A DNA stretch of 64,000 nucleotides from Aldrovandia affinis (Eukaryota; Chordata; Actinopteri; Notacanthiformes; Halosauridae). The stretch is taken from contig JAINUG010000052.1 in assembly GCA_029706075.1 (NCBI GenBank), positions 547,001 through 611,000 on the forward strand, given 5' to 3'. Positions 21,561 to 33,569 of the stretch are shown here, in pieces (within the stretch, counting starts at the first letter, position 1; the number at the start of each line of letters is the position of its first letter). A program made the translations under genes and the position numbers. The notes beneath the pieces are model-generated. The model was not told the DNA's origin, ran no database searches, and was given only the letters and a program-made list of their open reading frames with translations.

Positions 21561-23085
21561 AATTTTTCTAAAAAATTAGGTGATGTATTTGTATTCTTTT
21601 ATTGTGGAGTGGCACCGCCTTGGACTTTGAAACAAGTCATCCAGCAGTGGACTTTGAGGCTTTTCACAATCTAAAATGCAGTGGCAACAGATATTAACCT
21701 TTTAACTGACATACCGTAAAAACACCAAAAGAAAAAAGTTTTGTTATTTGCTCATTTTTATTACTTATAGCAATAGATTGTAAAATTATTAAAATACTTA
21801 TTAGGTTCTGTGTTCCAAACCTTAAGTAGGCAATGTTACCAAGAGGGCACACAATTTCAGAATTTGCTAAATGGTTATATTTAGTTAGGGAGTTGCTCTC
21901 TGAACTGTTACTGTATATTTCTGCTTATGTACACTGTTTTAGAAGTGGTTGATAGTAAAGTGATATGGAACTCAAACCCATGATATATCATGAAAATCGG
22001 CACAGACAGGGGTGTTGTGAAGCAGAGTAAGTTTGCATTTTAGGATCTGAGACTAATTAAAGATGGTCAAATGGAGATTGATTATATTGTGGTGTCCCTT
22101 GGGGTGGGGGGACACTCCAGAACCTTTTCAGAGGGCACAGGCTAGTGAATAATCCAGAGGAGGCAGCATTTCAAATAAAACAATAATTTTATTAAACTAA
22201 TTTGACACAAACACATACAGTCCATAATCCTTTACTCGTTGTCCAAGTCCGTAATCCAAAATCGAAATCCAATACAGTTCCTCAATCAATCCAAATTCGG
22301 TACACAACCAGGTTTCTCAAAACAATCCAATCCAATCAAAGCCAAACAGCAATCCAAAACCATTCTCATTCTCATTCTCCACTACTCCAACACACCAATC
22401 TACTCCTTTCCCATGTGACATCAAACAGTCCTTTAAATACATTTTCCCAAATTGCCTTCATCTGTCAGTACTCCCAATTGCTTGACTTGCTTCAGCTGTT
22501 CATCAGGTGTGGGAATGCAGGCTGCTGGGAACTGTAGTCCTTTTTGGTTCCAGTGGCTCCCAAGAATTAAAGGGCCAGGCAGCCATTTCCTTATGCAACC
22601 CCTTGGGCTACCACAATATGTTGTCACACACCATGTGATACCCACAAAACAATAACAAAAACTCTTCTGGGCAGTAGTTCAGTTCTTTGCACTCCCATGT
22701 TAGACCAGTTTAATTTGGTCCCAACAGGTGCAAAACATCTTGCACAATACAAAAATAAGACAACGGGATGGGAAAATACATGATTACACATGATTACAAT
22801 GGGAAAAAGAAAGATCATTTTCTAAAAATGATGTCAAAGCATGCAAAGCATGTCCTTGAAGGACTTTTCTTGTATATGGCTTCCATATGCTGTTCCCTCT
22901 CAATTGTGAGACCAATCCAGTTTAAAAACATCTCTAACACAGTCCCCACAAAAACAACACAGAGCTATTTAATAAGTGTGAATTTATGACTCAATGGTGT
23001 AACGGCGTAACAACATTGGGCCTTGTTTATGGCCGTCAGTACGGTCTCTGAAGTCCAGTGGAGAGCTATTTGTGGCCTTTACAGA
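21560..23085. other. 3' flank of LACC1, no gene recognised
   Basis: No coding exon was found. 22080-22630 is a GC-varied block with repeated CCAATC- and CAAATCC-type words that may be repeat-derived. ATTAAA on the minus strand near 22969 could serve LACC1 as a poly(A) signal, about 120 bases after its stop codon. Confidence 0.3.
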
Positions 23086-23091
23086 TGACCG

Positions 23092-26000
23092 TTATTCCTT
23101 TATCCACAGGAAACCGATCTGGGTGCCAAAATTGTTCCCGTCGCGAACGTGGGAGAAGAAGGAGTCCGGGAGACAGGCGGTGCACAGGGTGAGGTTGGGC
23201 CTGTCAGTCACAGTGTTGTCCTGGATGTGATGGGGGAGGAGTCCACCTCGCTGGAGGAGAATTCTGGGAAATAAAAAAATAATATATATTTCTTAATACT
23301 TTTAGCATAATACATACAAAATAAAAAAATACTTTGATCAGGGCATTGTGCTGTAATATTGCCCTATATTGCCATAATATTGTCATAATATTGTCAACAA
23401 TTGGTCTTTGCTACTGAAACATAAATATGTATTTCTAAAATACTTCTCTATTCCCATTTTTTCTTTATTCCTAAATCTAGAAAAAGGCCAATCACAATTG
23501 TAAGCCTGTTCCATTAGTAGTACTGTTCTGTCCTGTCCTCCATTAATTTGGGACGGCGCAGACTAGCATGGTGTAGCGAGTTGCCGCTTTTCGCTCTACA
23601 CTGCAGCCATCGTGGCAGAGGACCTCACACCTTGCCACCTGATCGACCAGAGGTGTGGCTATTGTGTGATGAGCCAAGGAATATCCTGCCGTCTGAAATC
23701 TCCCTCCCTGGGCAATCCTAGGGAACATTGTGCATTGTTCCGTATTGTCCCGACTCCAAACAGTTGAAACTAGGGAGATCTTGATTTGGTTCCAGCCCCT
23801 GGGGCACATCACTGCTACAGGGAATCAGTGTTTTAGCTGGAACAACCACTGAACAACCTCTGAACAACCACTCAGGGCTTCCACAGAAGCGTTATCTTTT
23901 TGATATGCTGTCAATCAAGGTAAGAGATACAGTATATTGGCAATAATGTCACAAAATGTGGCATTTTTTTGTTGTGCATGAACTTAGAACTGGACATAAA
24001 AAAATTGTATGCACATGTTTTTCACCAGTAAAGTTGATCTACAATCCACCGGCTTGCGAATTTCTTTACCTCACAGAAAACCACCTCAGAAAATACTAGA
24101 ACGTTTTCGTGTTGCTTATGTTCACCTTGCTGGTATTCAACGATCAAGGAAACTGGACATGATCAAGACAAATAAGAGAACGCCAAACCTCTCGGACATC
24201 TGGTCTCCATAAAGCTGCCTTCGGTCCTATAATGGCTGACCCACAGATCCCTGGTGTTTACCTTGTAGCCAGTCTGATGTCAACGTACGGCATTGCTGAC
24301 CCCCTGTCTCTGACACAACGTGGGTGGATGGCGTGAAACGCTTCGGCCGATTCCTTCTCCAGCGAAAAGCAGCAGGGTCCCACGGAAGGGCCAATCACGG
24401 CAACAATGTCAGTCAACTCACTGCCAAACTCTGTTACCATGGCGTTGACTGTTGCCACGGCAATCCCCATCAAGGTACCTTTCCACCCTGGAGACACAAG
24501 ATTAGGAACAGCCAAACAACTTAATCGACTGTGTAAAAGGTGGTGATCTTGCTCAGTCCTCTTGGCTGAAGACGTGGTTCTTTTGGCTCAGCGGGCTGAG
24601 TGTCTATTGCTGGCAAGCAGCGTAGAATCTCGGCAGTTTCTCCCTCCACCTGCAAGTATCAGATGCATGTGATTGAAACTCAAAATGCAGTTAAGATCCT
24701 GCCTGTCCTTGGAAAGGACAGAAAATTACTGGCAGCTAAAAGCGCCAATGCCGGATACTGCAGTGTCCAAGTCAACTTTCAACTTTTCTCTGAAGTGTTC
24801 TCTTCCTCACAATTATTTCATATTACGATCAACTTCCAGACTTGCTTAGTTTATGAATAAGTTCATATTTATTTTTGCATGATAGAAGGAAACTTTTTGT
24901 GAACGTTTGTGAAAAAATGTGGGTGCACATGGGGAAAATAAATCGACTTCAGATGTTACAGCCAAGACCAGTAATAAGCTTGGAGCAGATATTCAGAAAT
25001 GAGATACCAACTCTGGCAGTGAAAAGGCAAAACAGAAAAGTTTTTTGTAAAAGCTTGCTATTAGTTCAAACTCTGTTTTAGTGATACCGTATTGTAATTA
25101 CAGATGCTGAATCAGTTTCAGCGTTCATCAGTTTTTTGTCTTAAGCTCTTAAAGTGTAGACACCAGCGAATTTACCTTGCAAAAGTGATGACACATGTCT
25201 CTCAAATACCCCCTAACTATATCATAGTAAGTCTGTGATCATATTTATTTGAAAACACATATGCATATTTGAGGTTTAAAAACTTCTGCCAAATCTTCGT
25301 AAATCTACCCACAATGCAATTTATGTGACGTAAAAGATAGAACACGATCTGGAGCTAGCTGCTAGCACTGCTAACTGCTAGCCTGCTAGCTATAGCAGCT
25401 AGCTAGCCAGCTACCGACCGTCCCGAGGACATGAACGTCCAGGCAAACAGTTGCAAACCCCGGGTGTACGGTAATACACTCGCACTGTTGGACGGACTCA
25501 CGCATAGTGTTGAGTGTCTGCCTGTACTCCCAACAGCAGACACTCATTATGCGTGGTCATGCAGGTGCACCTACAACAGAAGGTTGATTCAACTTTTACT
25601 ATTGATTTTACAGCCACTGAATATGAAACTAATTAATAATGCTAAACGTAAAGTTTATTTACGGTCTTGATCTACGCGGGCGTTTTCATGATTCACGTTA
25701 TAAGGAGTTAACGTTATAGTGTTCACTTTACAAATTAACAAGGGGAGGACTGTGGCTGCTCTCGCTGTCAGACATTTTTTCCATCGCACATGTACAGTAG
25801 GTAGGCGGACGGAAGATGCGTAATATTTTGGATGTCATATACCAGCGCAGCTAAGCTAGCTAGCGCCTATATTACAATAACGATGTGCTTATAATTATAT
25901 ACCATAACTGAGCTATGTGGATTTATAAAATTAGCTAGCTAGCTACTTGTGATTAAAACAAAATAAACAGAAAAGACGTAGACATGGTATGTAGAAAATG

Positions 26001-29000
26001 TTTCACACATCCAGACAGCTGGATCATACAGTGTAACAAATCTAGCCTGCGCTAGGTTGCTGCTATCCAGCACTCAGCATAGCTAATGTTAGCAGTAGCT
26101 AGCTGGTAGTAACGAGCTGCTTTCCCTATGAACATCGCAAAAAGGTCTAGCAAATTATTTTAAAAACCATCACGTGTGATAGAATACATAGCAGATGGTT
26201 TGTCATGTTGATTCATAAAGTTATTTCTAAGAGTGTAGAATATTGTAGTTGCTATATGCTCAATATATTTCAGTACACTGTAACGCCATAATACCCTCTT
26301 CCGTTCTGTCTATGACATGTTGATCTGACTCGTGCTTTTCTGACGCGGTTGACGTAGACTTCGGGGATTGGGCTTTTTTCGGCCTTACTTTTTAAAAAAG
26401 CTCTTAAAATAGAAATTTGAAGTGTATACTTGCATTGGGAATTCTGTTCATAACTATTACACAATTCCGTCTTGTTGCTCCGGCTTTAAGCTCTTGTGGG
26501 CACAGCATGGAAGAGACAGTCCACGCATCTTTCTGGATTTCATGCCAGATTTTCATTCGAGTCAAGATCGATTGAGCACGGGCCCCCGTGCCGCGTAACG
26601 GTAAAGGCACTCGTCCGGAGTGAGTTGCCCGCTGCGGGGTTTGATTCCCCGGCTGCGTCAGGCCAGCTCTGGTGGACGAATGGCTGTCCGCCCCAGGGGA
26701 GTGGAATATGCTTGCCGCGTGTTAAGAAGGCTTCCCAGTGGGTAATCGGAATCGTGGTCGACGGCTCAGCGGAGTCCGTCTTGAAGAAGGCATATATCAG
26801 AAAATAAATATTATTCAAAAAGAATTAAATACTATTCAAAAAGAATTAAATACCATTTTGTATGTAAACATATATATTGATCCTGGAAAGTAACTACAGT
26901 ATTTTTCAAAACTATTTTAATAGTAACTTTAAACTACTGTTAAACTATTTTAATGCAAATATTTATAAAGTAGTTGTAATACATTAGACTATGAAACTGC
27001 ATTTCAGCATACAGCTGCTTAGTTGTTATCCTGAAATAAAAAAACTTAAATTCTGTCCTTATTAACCTTTCTACTAATCATTTAAATCCTCCTCAACCAT
27101 CAACATATTTTAATATATTTACTGTAATTACAACTTTAATTAATATTTAAATACTTTCAAATTATATTTTTTTGTGAGATTTGTTTTCAATATTTTCAAG
27201 TAATATTCGTTTTTTACGGGATCAACATTTGAATATTCGAACAAATATTCACTATATTTGAGAACATTTTTTTTGTTACATACTTCAACTATTTGGAAGA
27301 GTTGATATTCACAGAAAATAACATTTCAAATACAGCTATTTTGGCCCAGGTCCGTACTGTGCTGTGCTGTGCTGTATTCACGGTAGTGTGCAATAATAGG
27401 TAATAGGGCTGTGCAACAGTCACACAATGAGGTAGTGATATCAGTTCTGGGGGATTACCTGCATGAGCCACACCGATAACCTTTGCCACGGGGTCAGTGA
27501 AAACCAGGGGCATGCAGTCTGCCCCTGGGGCGGCGATGATCACTCCTGATTGGTTGGTCACTATTCCATCATAGCTCTCAGGTGGCGGCTTTCCCATCAC
27601 CCACAGGTCACTAGCGTGGTTCGTCTGTGGGCAACCATCAACGACCAAACAGTTACCCAGGTGCAGTGGTGGACAAAGTACACAAACCTTGTACTTGAGT
27701 AAAAGTACAGATACCCTTATAAAATATTACTCAAATAAAAGTAAAAAGTCCTATATTTAACCCCATTTGCCTTTGAAATGTAGGGGAGTGAAAGTAAAAA
27801 TAAAAGTAGAAATGGAAATACTTAAGTAAGCACAGATACTTGAAAAATGTACTTAAGTACAGTAATAGGTAAAAATAAAGTAAATGTACTTTGTTAATGT
27901 CCACCACTGCACAGGTGTAATGAAACCTAAACTCTGCAAGAGATTTACAAGGGAGAAGTGAAGGTTAGTAAAAATGAGCATAATAGCCATATGAAACATA
28001 CCTTTTCATTATAAACAAAAAGGTACGTCAGTGGCAATGTACAAGATGATAAAGCTGGTTAACGAGCTGGTTCACAAAACTGAACGTTTGATGTCTAGCG
28101 CTGGCTGGAGCAAAAGCTGTAAAATTCAACCAAATCCTAACAACGATTTGCAGCTGTAATCTCAAATACAGTGACCACTGTGGACAAAGCTTCTTAATAT
28201 TTAGAAAAAAACTGTGGGGGGGTTTCCCCTTCGTCAGCCATTTGCCTTGCAACCGGCAAGCACAGTCAGAAAAAAAAAATTGTTCTCCTGAAATCCTAAC
28301 TGAAACCCTGATCTTTACATCACTAAAGCGGGGCTCACTATTGTAAGATTTGAGAACCAGAACAAGCTGTACAGTGACTGTAACTTAAGCTATTGCCCTT
28401 TCCTTGTCTTCATGTTGAAAAGCAATGGACTGGGCCAGTCAAGAGAAGGAAGATTTGGTGACCATTAAATGTCGATACATGATGACATGGGAACCCCCTC
28501 CCCTCGTGTACAGCCGCGTCTCATTTAATCACGGAGCCTCATCAGAGCAGTTACTTTTACGAGGTGGAACTTCTCAGGGTCGAAGCCAGCCTGGAGGCCC
28601 AGGCGACGGATGTTTTCGGCAACGACTGCTCTGGGGTCCCTTCGGCGCGAGCTACTGAAGAGGTTCAGGGAGCCTAGGGTGGGGATGTAGGAAATCCCCC
28701 CTGTCCTGGTGGTGAAACCATGGGAGAAACAGTCTGCAGCCAAATAGGCCACAGGAAAACCATCAAAATCTACATTAACAGTACTGTAAATATCCAAAAC
28801 AACAACAGCTTGCTCAGTCATATAAACATATCCAGCCCACCTGAGATTAATGAGGACCTGAGGATAGAAATCTCTCCTTTGAGGGCTGGCAGCTGGCGCA
28901 GGAAAATGGCAACCTGGTCCTTGACGCACGAGCCGGAGGGGGCTATCGCAGCGCCAGCGGGGCACTCGTCGAAGGCTGCTGTGTACTCGAAGCTGTACAG

Positions 29001-29366
29001 CGCAGTGAACAGCTGGTCCTGGTAGGCTTGCAACTCGTCAATCCGCTGTGTCGACGTTAGGACCAAAACAGCTCTCTGATCTAGCTCGTCCACCGCTTGC
29101 TTGAAGCAATACAACGAGGCTGCCAAGGAGCTGTGCTCCAATACGCGTGTGCCGTCATTCAGTTGGATGAGCTCTTCCAGTTGCGCTGTAACGGTGTCTC
29201 CGAGGCCGCTCGCGTTCATTTGGTCACGTGTTTGAAGCATAAAATACACATGGCCGTACTTGCCATTGCATACGACAGCTGATACCTTCTTGATGCGTTT
29301 CTGCAGGCAATCATTGTACTCGGGACAGTGACTATGAAAAAGATCCACGATCACCACCATCGACAT
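23092..29366 (-). CDS. lacc1: LACC1, laccase domain-containing purine nucleoside enzyme (FAMIN)
   Basis: Five coding exons join with agreeing phases: 29366-28841, 28733-28555, 27624-27459, 24487-24262 and 23263-23092, giving 422 codons plus a stop (the human protein is about 430). All introns are GT-AG. The start is ATGTCGATGGTGG with an A at -3. The N-terminal half is a poorly conserved alpha/beta region. The C-terminal half is the multi-copper polyphenol oxidase-like (laccase, DUF152) fold: [67 protein letters not shown] and [14 protein letters not shown]238, C272 and H289 match the human metal/catalytic residues H250, C284 and H301 as I recall them. The family acts on purine nucleosides (phosphorolysis, deamination) and supports macrophage metabolism and inflammation. 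Human I254, a known variant site, is Leu242 here. Introns hold a hAT MITE (27664-27909), a SINE (26578-26800) and unassigned repeats. Confidence 0.95.
25340..26130. promoter_or_regulatory. GCTAGC-rich block in LACC1 intron 3, possible promoter-like region
   Basis: GCTAGC and CTAGCTAG words cluster around 25355-25410 and 25850-26110. A plus-strand 79-codon frame starts at ATG 25431 ([14 protein letters not shown]), and a GGTAATAC donor-like word sits just after codon 14. An imperfect hairpin (CACGCATAGTG against its partner TTATGCGTG) spans 25499-25555. The frame matches no family I recognise. Similar GCTAGC-rich words occur at the CCDC122 5' end, which is why a regulatory role is suggested. 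The evidence is weak. Confidence 0.2.
26578..26800 (+). mobile_element. tRNA-derived SINE (family A) in LACC1 intron 3
   Basis: The head reads CCGCGTAACGGTAAAGGCAC with B-box GGTTTGATTCC. The body has GCTGTCCGCCCCAGGGGAG and GTGGTCGACGGCTC. It lacks the usual GAGGGTATAATTGG tail and is followed by an A/T-rich TATTCAAAAAGAATTAAA direct repeat. It lies antisense to LACC1. Confidence 0.65.
27664..27909. mobile_element. hAT MITE (CAGTGGTGGACAAAGTAC) in LACC1 intron 2
   Basis: The ends are CAGTGGTGGACAAAGTAC and TACTTTGTTAATGTCCACCACTG (quoted in part). The interior is built of TACTTGAGTAAAAGTAC-type words. Flanks are CCCAGGTG (27656-27663) and CACAGGTG (27910-27917), an 8-bp duplication with one mismatch. 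It sits 32 bp upstream of exon 3 of LACC1 and could touch the branch-point region. Confidence 0.85.
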
Positions 29367-29619
29367 TTTCTCTCTGCAAAAATATAACGTGCAGTATATT
29401 TGCGAACAAAGTACAACCTGATAAAATTTTGTAATGGCTATAGGCTATCATCGAAATTACCAAATAGTAATATCACAAAATAGTTTATATGAAAAGTATA
29501 CAGTATTGATATATAAACAGCTTTTCATACAAACTATTGTGTGTAACTACGGAGACTATTTCAAATAGCCAAATTCACTCGATGGCAGAGATGTTCATAT
29601 TTCAAATAATATGTCTTAC

Positions 29620-29900
29620 CCAGCAGAGGTAATCCGGAATATTTCGTTAACTTTTTTTGAAAGGTTACGTCCAGGTTACATTTGCTTGAAGTTAGTTCGC
29701 CGGTCTCGGCCGTCAGCTGGCACTCGCTTTTAAACAGGGCTAGTACACCCACTGTTCCAAAACCAAATCCTGTTTCATTTTGCAGACTAGACAGATTACG
29801 TATGTTGTGTGAGCGCAAAAAATACAAACGGGAACCCATTTTCAGTTACCACAACCGAAGAAACTCCAGCTTGTATTTACACTTCCTGGTTTGTGACGGC
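29620..29900 (-). promoter_or_regulatory. Candidate LACC1 5' UTR exon and promoter
   Basis: A donor CTGG|GTAAGA at 29620/29619 pairs with the acceptor TTTTTGCAG just before AGAGAAAATG, so a 246-bp 5' UTR intron is likely. The proposed first exon carries an open frame from ATG 29839 (MGSRLYFLRS) that would run out of frame with LACC1 if the first acceptor AG is used, making it an upstream ORF. Use of the next AG two bases on would put it in frame as a 75-codon extension. No transcript evidence is available. The upstream sequence to about 30000 would be the promoter. Confidence 0.45.
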
Positions 29901-30231
29901 TAAGCGCGTGAAATCGAGGCAGGGTTTTCCCGTGAATGTTTCCGATTATTTGTTTTTCCACAAATCACGGACCGACAAACGACTTCAAAGGTCATGATTG
30001 TCTTGAGTATATTCACACATAAAATCTGTAAAATAGAATGGAAAACAATGCAATTGCACTGTAGAATTACGCAATTTCAAACCACGCAAGACTGAAACGT
30101 TCAGGTAGTAAGCAAAACGAAATTTTCAATAGATGTACTGGGTTTCCCCCAACAAACCTTAGCCATACACTGGACAATTATAGCACTCTACCAGGTGGAC
30201 TCTTGAAGTCCGGGTTGAGGCAAAATAGGTT

Positions 30232-30237
30232 TTTATT
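30232..30237 (-). terminator. CCDC122 poly(A) signal AATAAA
   Basis: TTTATT on the plus strand gives AATAAA on the minus strand about 190 bases after the CCDC122 stop codon. It is the first canonical hexamer downstream and lies about 0.4 kb before the proposed LACC1 first exon. Confidence 0.5.
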
Positions 30238-30428
30238 TGAAGTCAACATTGGGTTTTTTTTGTAAAGTTTGACAGAAAGCAAATGTCTGAATGTAAACAA
30301 ACTAACAGGCAACACACTCAACCTTAAACAGTATTTTTTGAGTCACTTTGAATGAATTTATCCAAATTATGTTAGAAAACTTAGGGGGGGAACCCTCTTC
30401 TTTTTTTTGCCATCTGACTTTGAGAAAG

Positions 30429-33400
30429 TCAGAATCTGCCATGGGTGTACTCTTCAATTCCCAGGTGGCGCCTGAGATCACCCGCTTCCTTCTCCAGGCA
30501 ACAGATGTCATCAGTCAGCTGCCTGTGGTTTGACTGGGCCTTGTGCAACTGACAGCGGAGACGTTTCAGAATGGCTTCGCATCGTCTGCTCTGAATCTAA
30601 AGGAGGAACGTGGAGCACAACAACATAAGACTGTCAAGACAAGAATTCATTATCAAGGGTAATAATAAAAAAATGTAAAAATTTAAAACCGACTAACTTT
30701 TCTTTCCCTGTGCTACAGGTACGATCTGCAGCTGCCGACAATGATGTCTATTGCTGTGTTACCACATTGATCTCTTGCAATAACCATGATTAATCTTACA
30801 ATTTATAAATGCACGTTTTGTAAGTCGCTCTGGATAAAAGAGCGTCTGTTAATTGCCTAAAATGTAAATCTAACTGTAAATGTAAGAGTAGAATGGATTC
30901 AGTACACACAGCACACAGCAGGAGGAGGACGTAGAAAAAGTTTGTGAAAGGTGTGCTAAACATTGGATTCATTTCAATTTTCTGGAATAAAGGGGCCATT
31001 CTTTAAAAGAGATTCATACAGTAGATGCATAACAGGTTGGCACTGAGTAGTTAACACAAAATCAAAACGCTAAAATTTCCCTCCTTCACAACAGTTGACC
31101 ACATATTCTTCAGACAGGCAAAGTGCAAATAATTGTCAAGACACTGCAATCATTTCAACACTTACAAAGTTAAAGAGCCAATATTGATTATGCAGGCTGA
31201 CCTCAATGTCCTTTCTCAGTTGTGCATGGGTCTCCTGTTCCTTTACCAGCAGCTGTGTTCTGTCGCGCACTCGCTCCTCCATGACATAAATCTGCACTCT
31301 CAACCCATCAATCTCGTTCTGTCAAGATTCAAATCGAGACAAGTCAAATACCCACTTTCCACAAATGGCTCTGCATTATCCAATTCAATTATATAATTAT
31401 TGCATAACTACGATATTAAATTATTGAGGGATCCCAATGGCACTGCACTACCTGATCCTTTCAGGGAACAGAACCCATTATTCCACTGTGAACAACGCTG
31501 TTAGGGGGGCCTCCGATACCGTAGGGGACTAACGCACCCGTATTGGCTGGTCCTTTAGGAGTGTTAGCTGCCTATCACGGTCGCGGTTCGAAACCCAACT
31601 ATACCAGACCAGTCCTGGTGGGGGCCCCGATTGGGGGCGGCGTTTGTCTGTCTGCCCCAGGGGAGGGAGAGCTGGCACGACCTCGTAAACAAGGCAAGTT
31701 CCGTCTCGGAGGAGACAAACATTGCCTTGAGGTATTAGCTCATCCCGCGGAGACAGGTAGTGAGTTCGTGGGGGAGGGTAAAATCAAAAAGAAATAGAGG
31801 ATATAATTGGGAGAAAAACAGGGGGAAAAATCTGAAACAAAAACACAAGTGTTGTTAGGACAGATTAGTCGAAAAGTCAATTGGGTATTTCTGTGGGACA
31901 GGTCATATGTGATGGCCTTTATATTGCTCACATATTTACATATCACCCAGTTACATAGCTGGACATGTATTGTAGTAATTCAGGTTTAGCACCTTGCATA
32001 AAGGGTACAAATGCAGTGCCCCCTTTAAGAATTCAAACCTGCAATCTTTTCATTCAAAGTCTAGTTCCTTAGACACTGCCATCATCGTGAAATGAAGTCC
32101 CACCACACCTGCGCTTTCCTCAGTACATTTCCCGCTGGGTTCTGAAGGTCAGCCCTCAGATCCTCTCTCTTTTTGGTGAGCTTGTTGACGGTTGCTCTTT
32201 TTTCCACCAGCTCCCTGTGAACGGCGGTTTGGCTTTCTTGCTTGGAGATGGCCATTTTGTAACTTTCCATTTTATTCCGGTACATATTGTATCCTGCAAG
32301 CACCAGCTGACAATTATCCTCCTCTTCCTCTATTTGGATCTGAAGCTTCATGTTTTCCATGTAAATTTCTTGCGATTCTGACTGAAGGCCACAGGTGCGC
32401 TTTTGCAGCTGCACCATGTCGTCTGCAAGGCTGTGGATCATCCTCTCTGTGCCATTTAACTCAAGCTGTACAACCTCACTGCTCTTGTCCACCTTCGAAA
32501 GTGTGGCCTGTCAAAGATGATAATTAACCGTTTGTATTAGCCAACACCTTCAAATACTTTAAAAAATGTCAAAAGGGGAGGGTTTTTTTGTTCATTGTGA
32601 ATTGATCAATGAAAATCTATAGGTCTATGTTTATAGACTGAAGAAAAAATGTATCTTGTAACGTTATGCAACTCACATTTTTTCTTTTTAACACAAGAAT
32701 AATTCAACCTGTTTTCGTTCTATTCCCATGCGATGTATTAATAGCCTATATAACAATGTGCACAGAGCTGTTCGAGTTAAAAATATACGTTCTGCATACA
32801 CACAGACCTTCGATTCAAAAGCTCCGAACATACAGTATATGCACACGCCACGGTACAGTAAAAAAAAGACGATGAAAACATGGCTGTTCAATGTAATTTT
32901 GGCCATAGGCCTATATAGCCTACGAAAAGCACCTGCAGACACGCGACTACTTCTCTGTTCCTCTTCAGTTCTATTGCCTGCGCTTCACCCTGTTGATTCA
33001 CTTCCTCCAACGTTTCCGTTAGAGAAAACTGTGATCTTCTCATTTCTACAGGAAAAAAAGGTTAATAATAAAGACATAATACATCGTCTGTAGGTTCCTG
33101 TAGATAACGTTAGCTACTTAAATCTTCCAATTGTCAGTTAGCTACATTTCTAGCGTTCAGTAAGGTAGCCATAGTGACATATAGGTCGAGTCAGACCAAT
33201 CCAGCATCAAAATTCAACTCCTCTGCTATGATAAAAACACATCTGTACTGAGATTAGTAATTCTAGGTAGATATGTCAGATATGACATGTAGCTAGCTAG
33301 CCACTTATTGTACCTAACTTATAATAGCGCCTTTAGCTTGCTACGTTGTGAACGATATCATCAATTGGAGGCTACGACTGTTTTTGGCTTGTCAAAATAG

Positions 33401-33568
33401 CCAACTAGCTATAGGAAATATAGGCCACTGTTGTAAACAAGGTTATTCTGAACCTGAAATTGAACAAACATATGTTATTATTAAGTATGTATAACCCCAT
33501 TGTATTTTTTAATTCAGCATAATTAAATGCCTTTGTTGCTAGCTACCCTCTTCGGTGTTCCCGGCCAT
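30429..33568 (-). CDS. ccdc122: CCDC122, coiled-coil domain-containing protein 122
   Basis: Five coding exons join in phase: 33568-33547, 33045-32933, 32507-32109, 31318-31202 and 30590-30429, giving 270 codons plus a stop (about 273 in human). All introns are GT-AG. The start is ATGGCCGGGAACACC. The protein is almost entirely charged coiled coil: SLTETLEEVNQQGEAQAIEL, LELNGTERMIHSLADDMVQL, KKREDLRADLQNPAGN, VMEERVRDRTQLLVKEQETH, and the conserved tail CEAILKRLRCQLHKAQSN with EKEAGDLRRHLG. The AILKRL-CQ and DLQNP-GN blocks match recalled human CCDC122. Its molecular role is unknown; the family is structural-looking and its human locus abuts LACC1. Introns hold SINEs (31507-31830, 31920-32090) and a LINE/SINE tail (30800-30880). 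LACC1 follows on the same strand. Confidence 0.9.
30800..30880 (+). mobile_element. L2-clade/V-SINE 3' tail fragment in CCDC122 intron 4
   Basis: TTTTGTAAGTCGCTCTGGAT, AAAAGAGCGTCTGTTAATTG and TGTAAATGTAA repeats form the stem-loop and 3' repeat of the tail shared by UnaL2-type LINEs and V-SINEs. Only the tail is present. Confidence 0.65.
31507..31830 (+). mobile_element. tRNA-derived SINE (family A) in CCDC122 intron 3
   Basis: The head is GGGGCCTCCGATACCGTAGG with B-box GGTTCGAAACC. The body has CCCCGATTGGGGGCGGCG and GTCTGCCCCAGGGGAGGGAG. The tail is GAGGATATAATTGGGAGAAA then AGGGGGAAAAATCTGAAAC. It is near full length and antisense to the host gene. Confidence 0.8.
31920..32088 (-). mobile_element. 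Diverged V-SINE-like copy in CCDC122 intron 3
   Basis: On the minus strand the B-box region reads AGGTTTGAATTC and the body ACCCTTTATGCAAGGTGCTA with TACATGTCCAGCTATGTAAC. It is clearly related to the copies at 14878 and 18645 but diverged. It ends about 20 bp from the donor of exon 3. Confidence 0.5.
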
Positions 33569-33569
33569 G

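Noticed and set aside
23543..23812. 89-codon minus-strand frame as an extra LACC1 exon
   Set aside because: LACC1 exons 24487-24262 and 23263-23092 join in phase to the expected protein without it. The frame has cysteine-rich words that look like a dispersed repeat.
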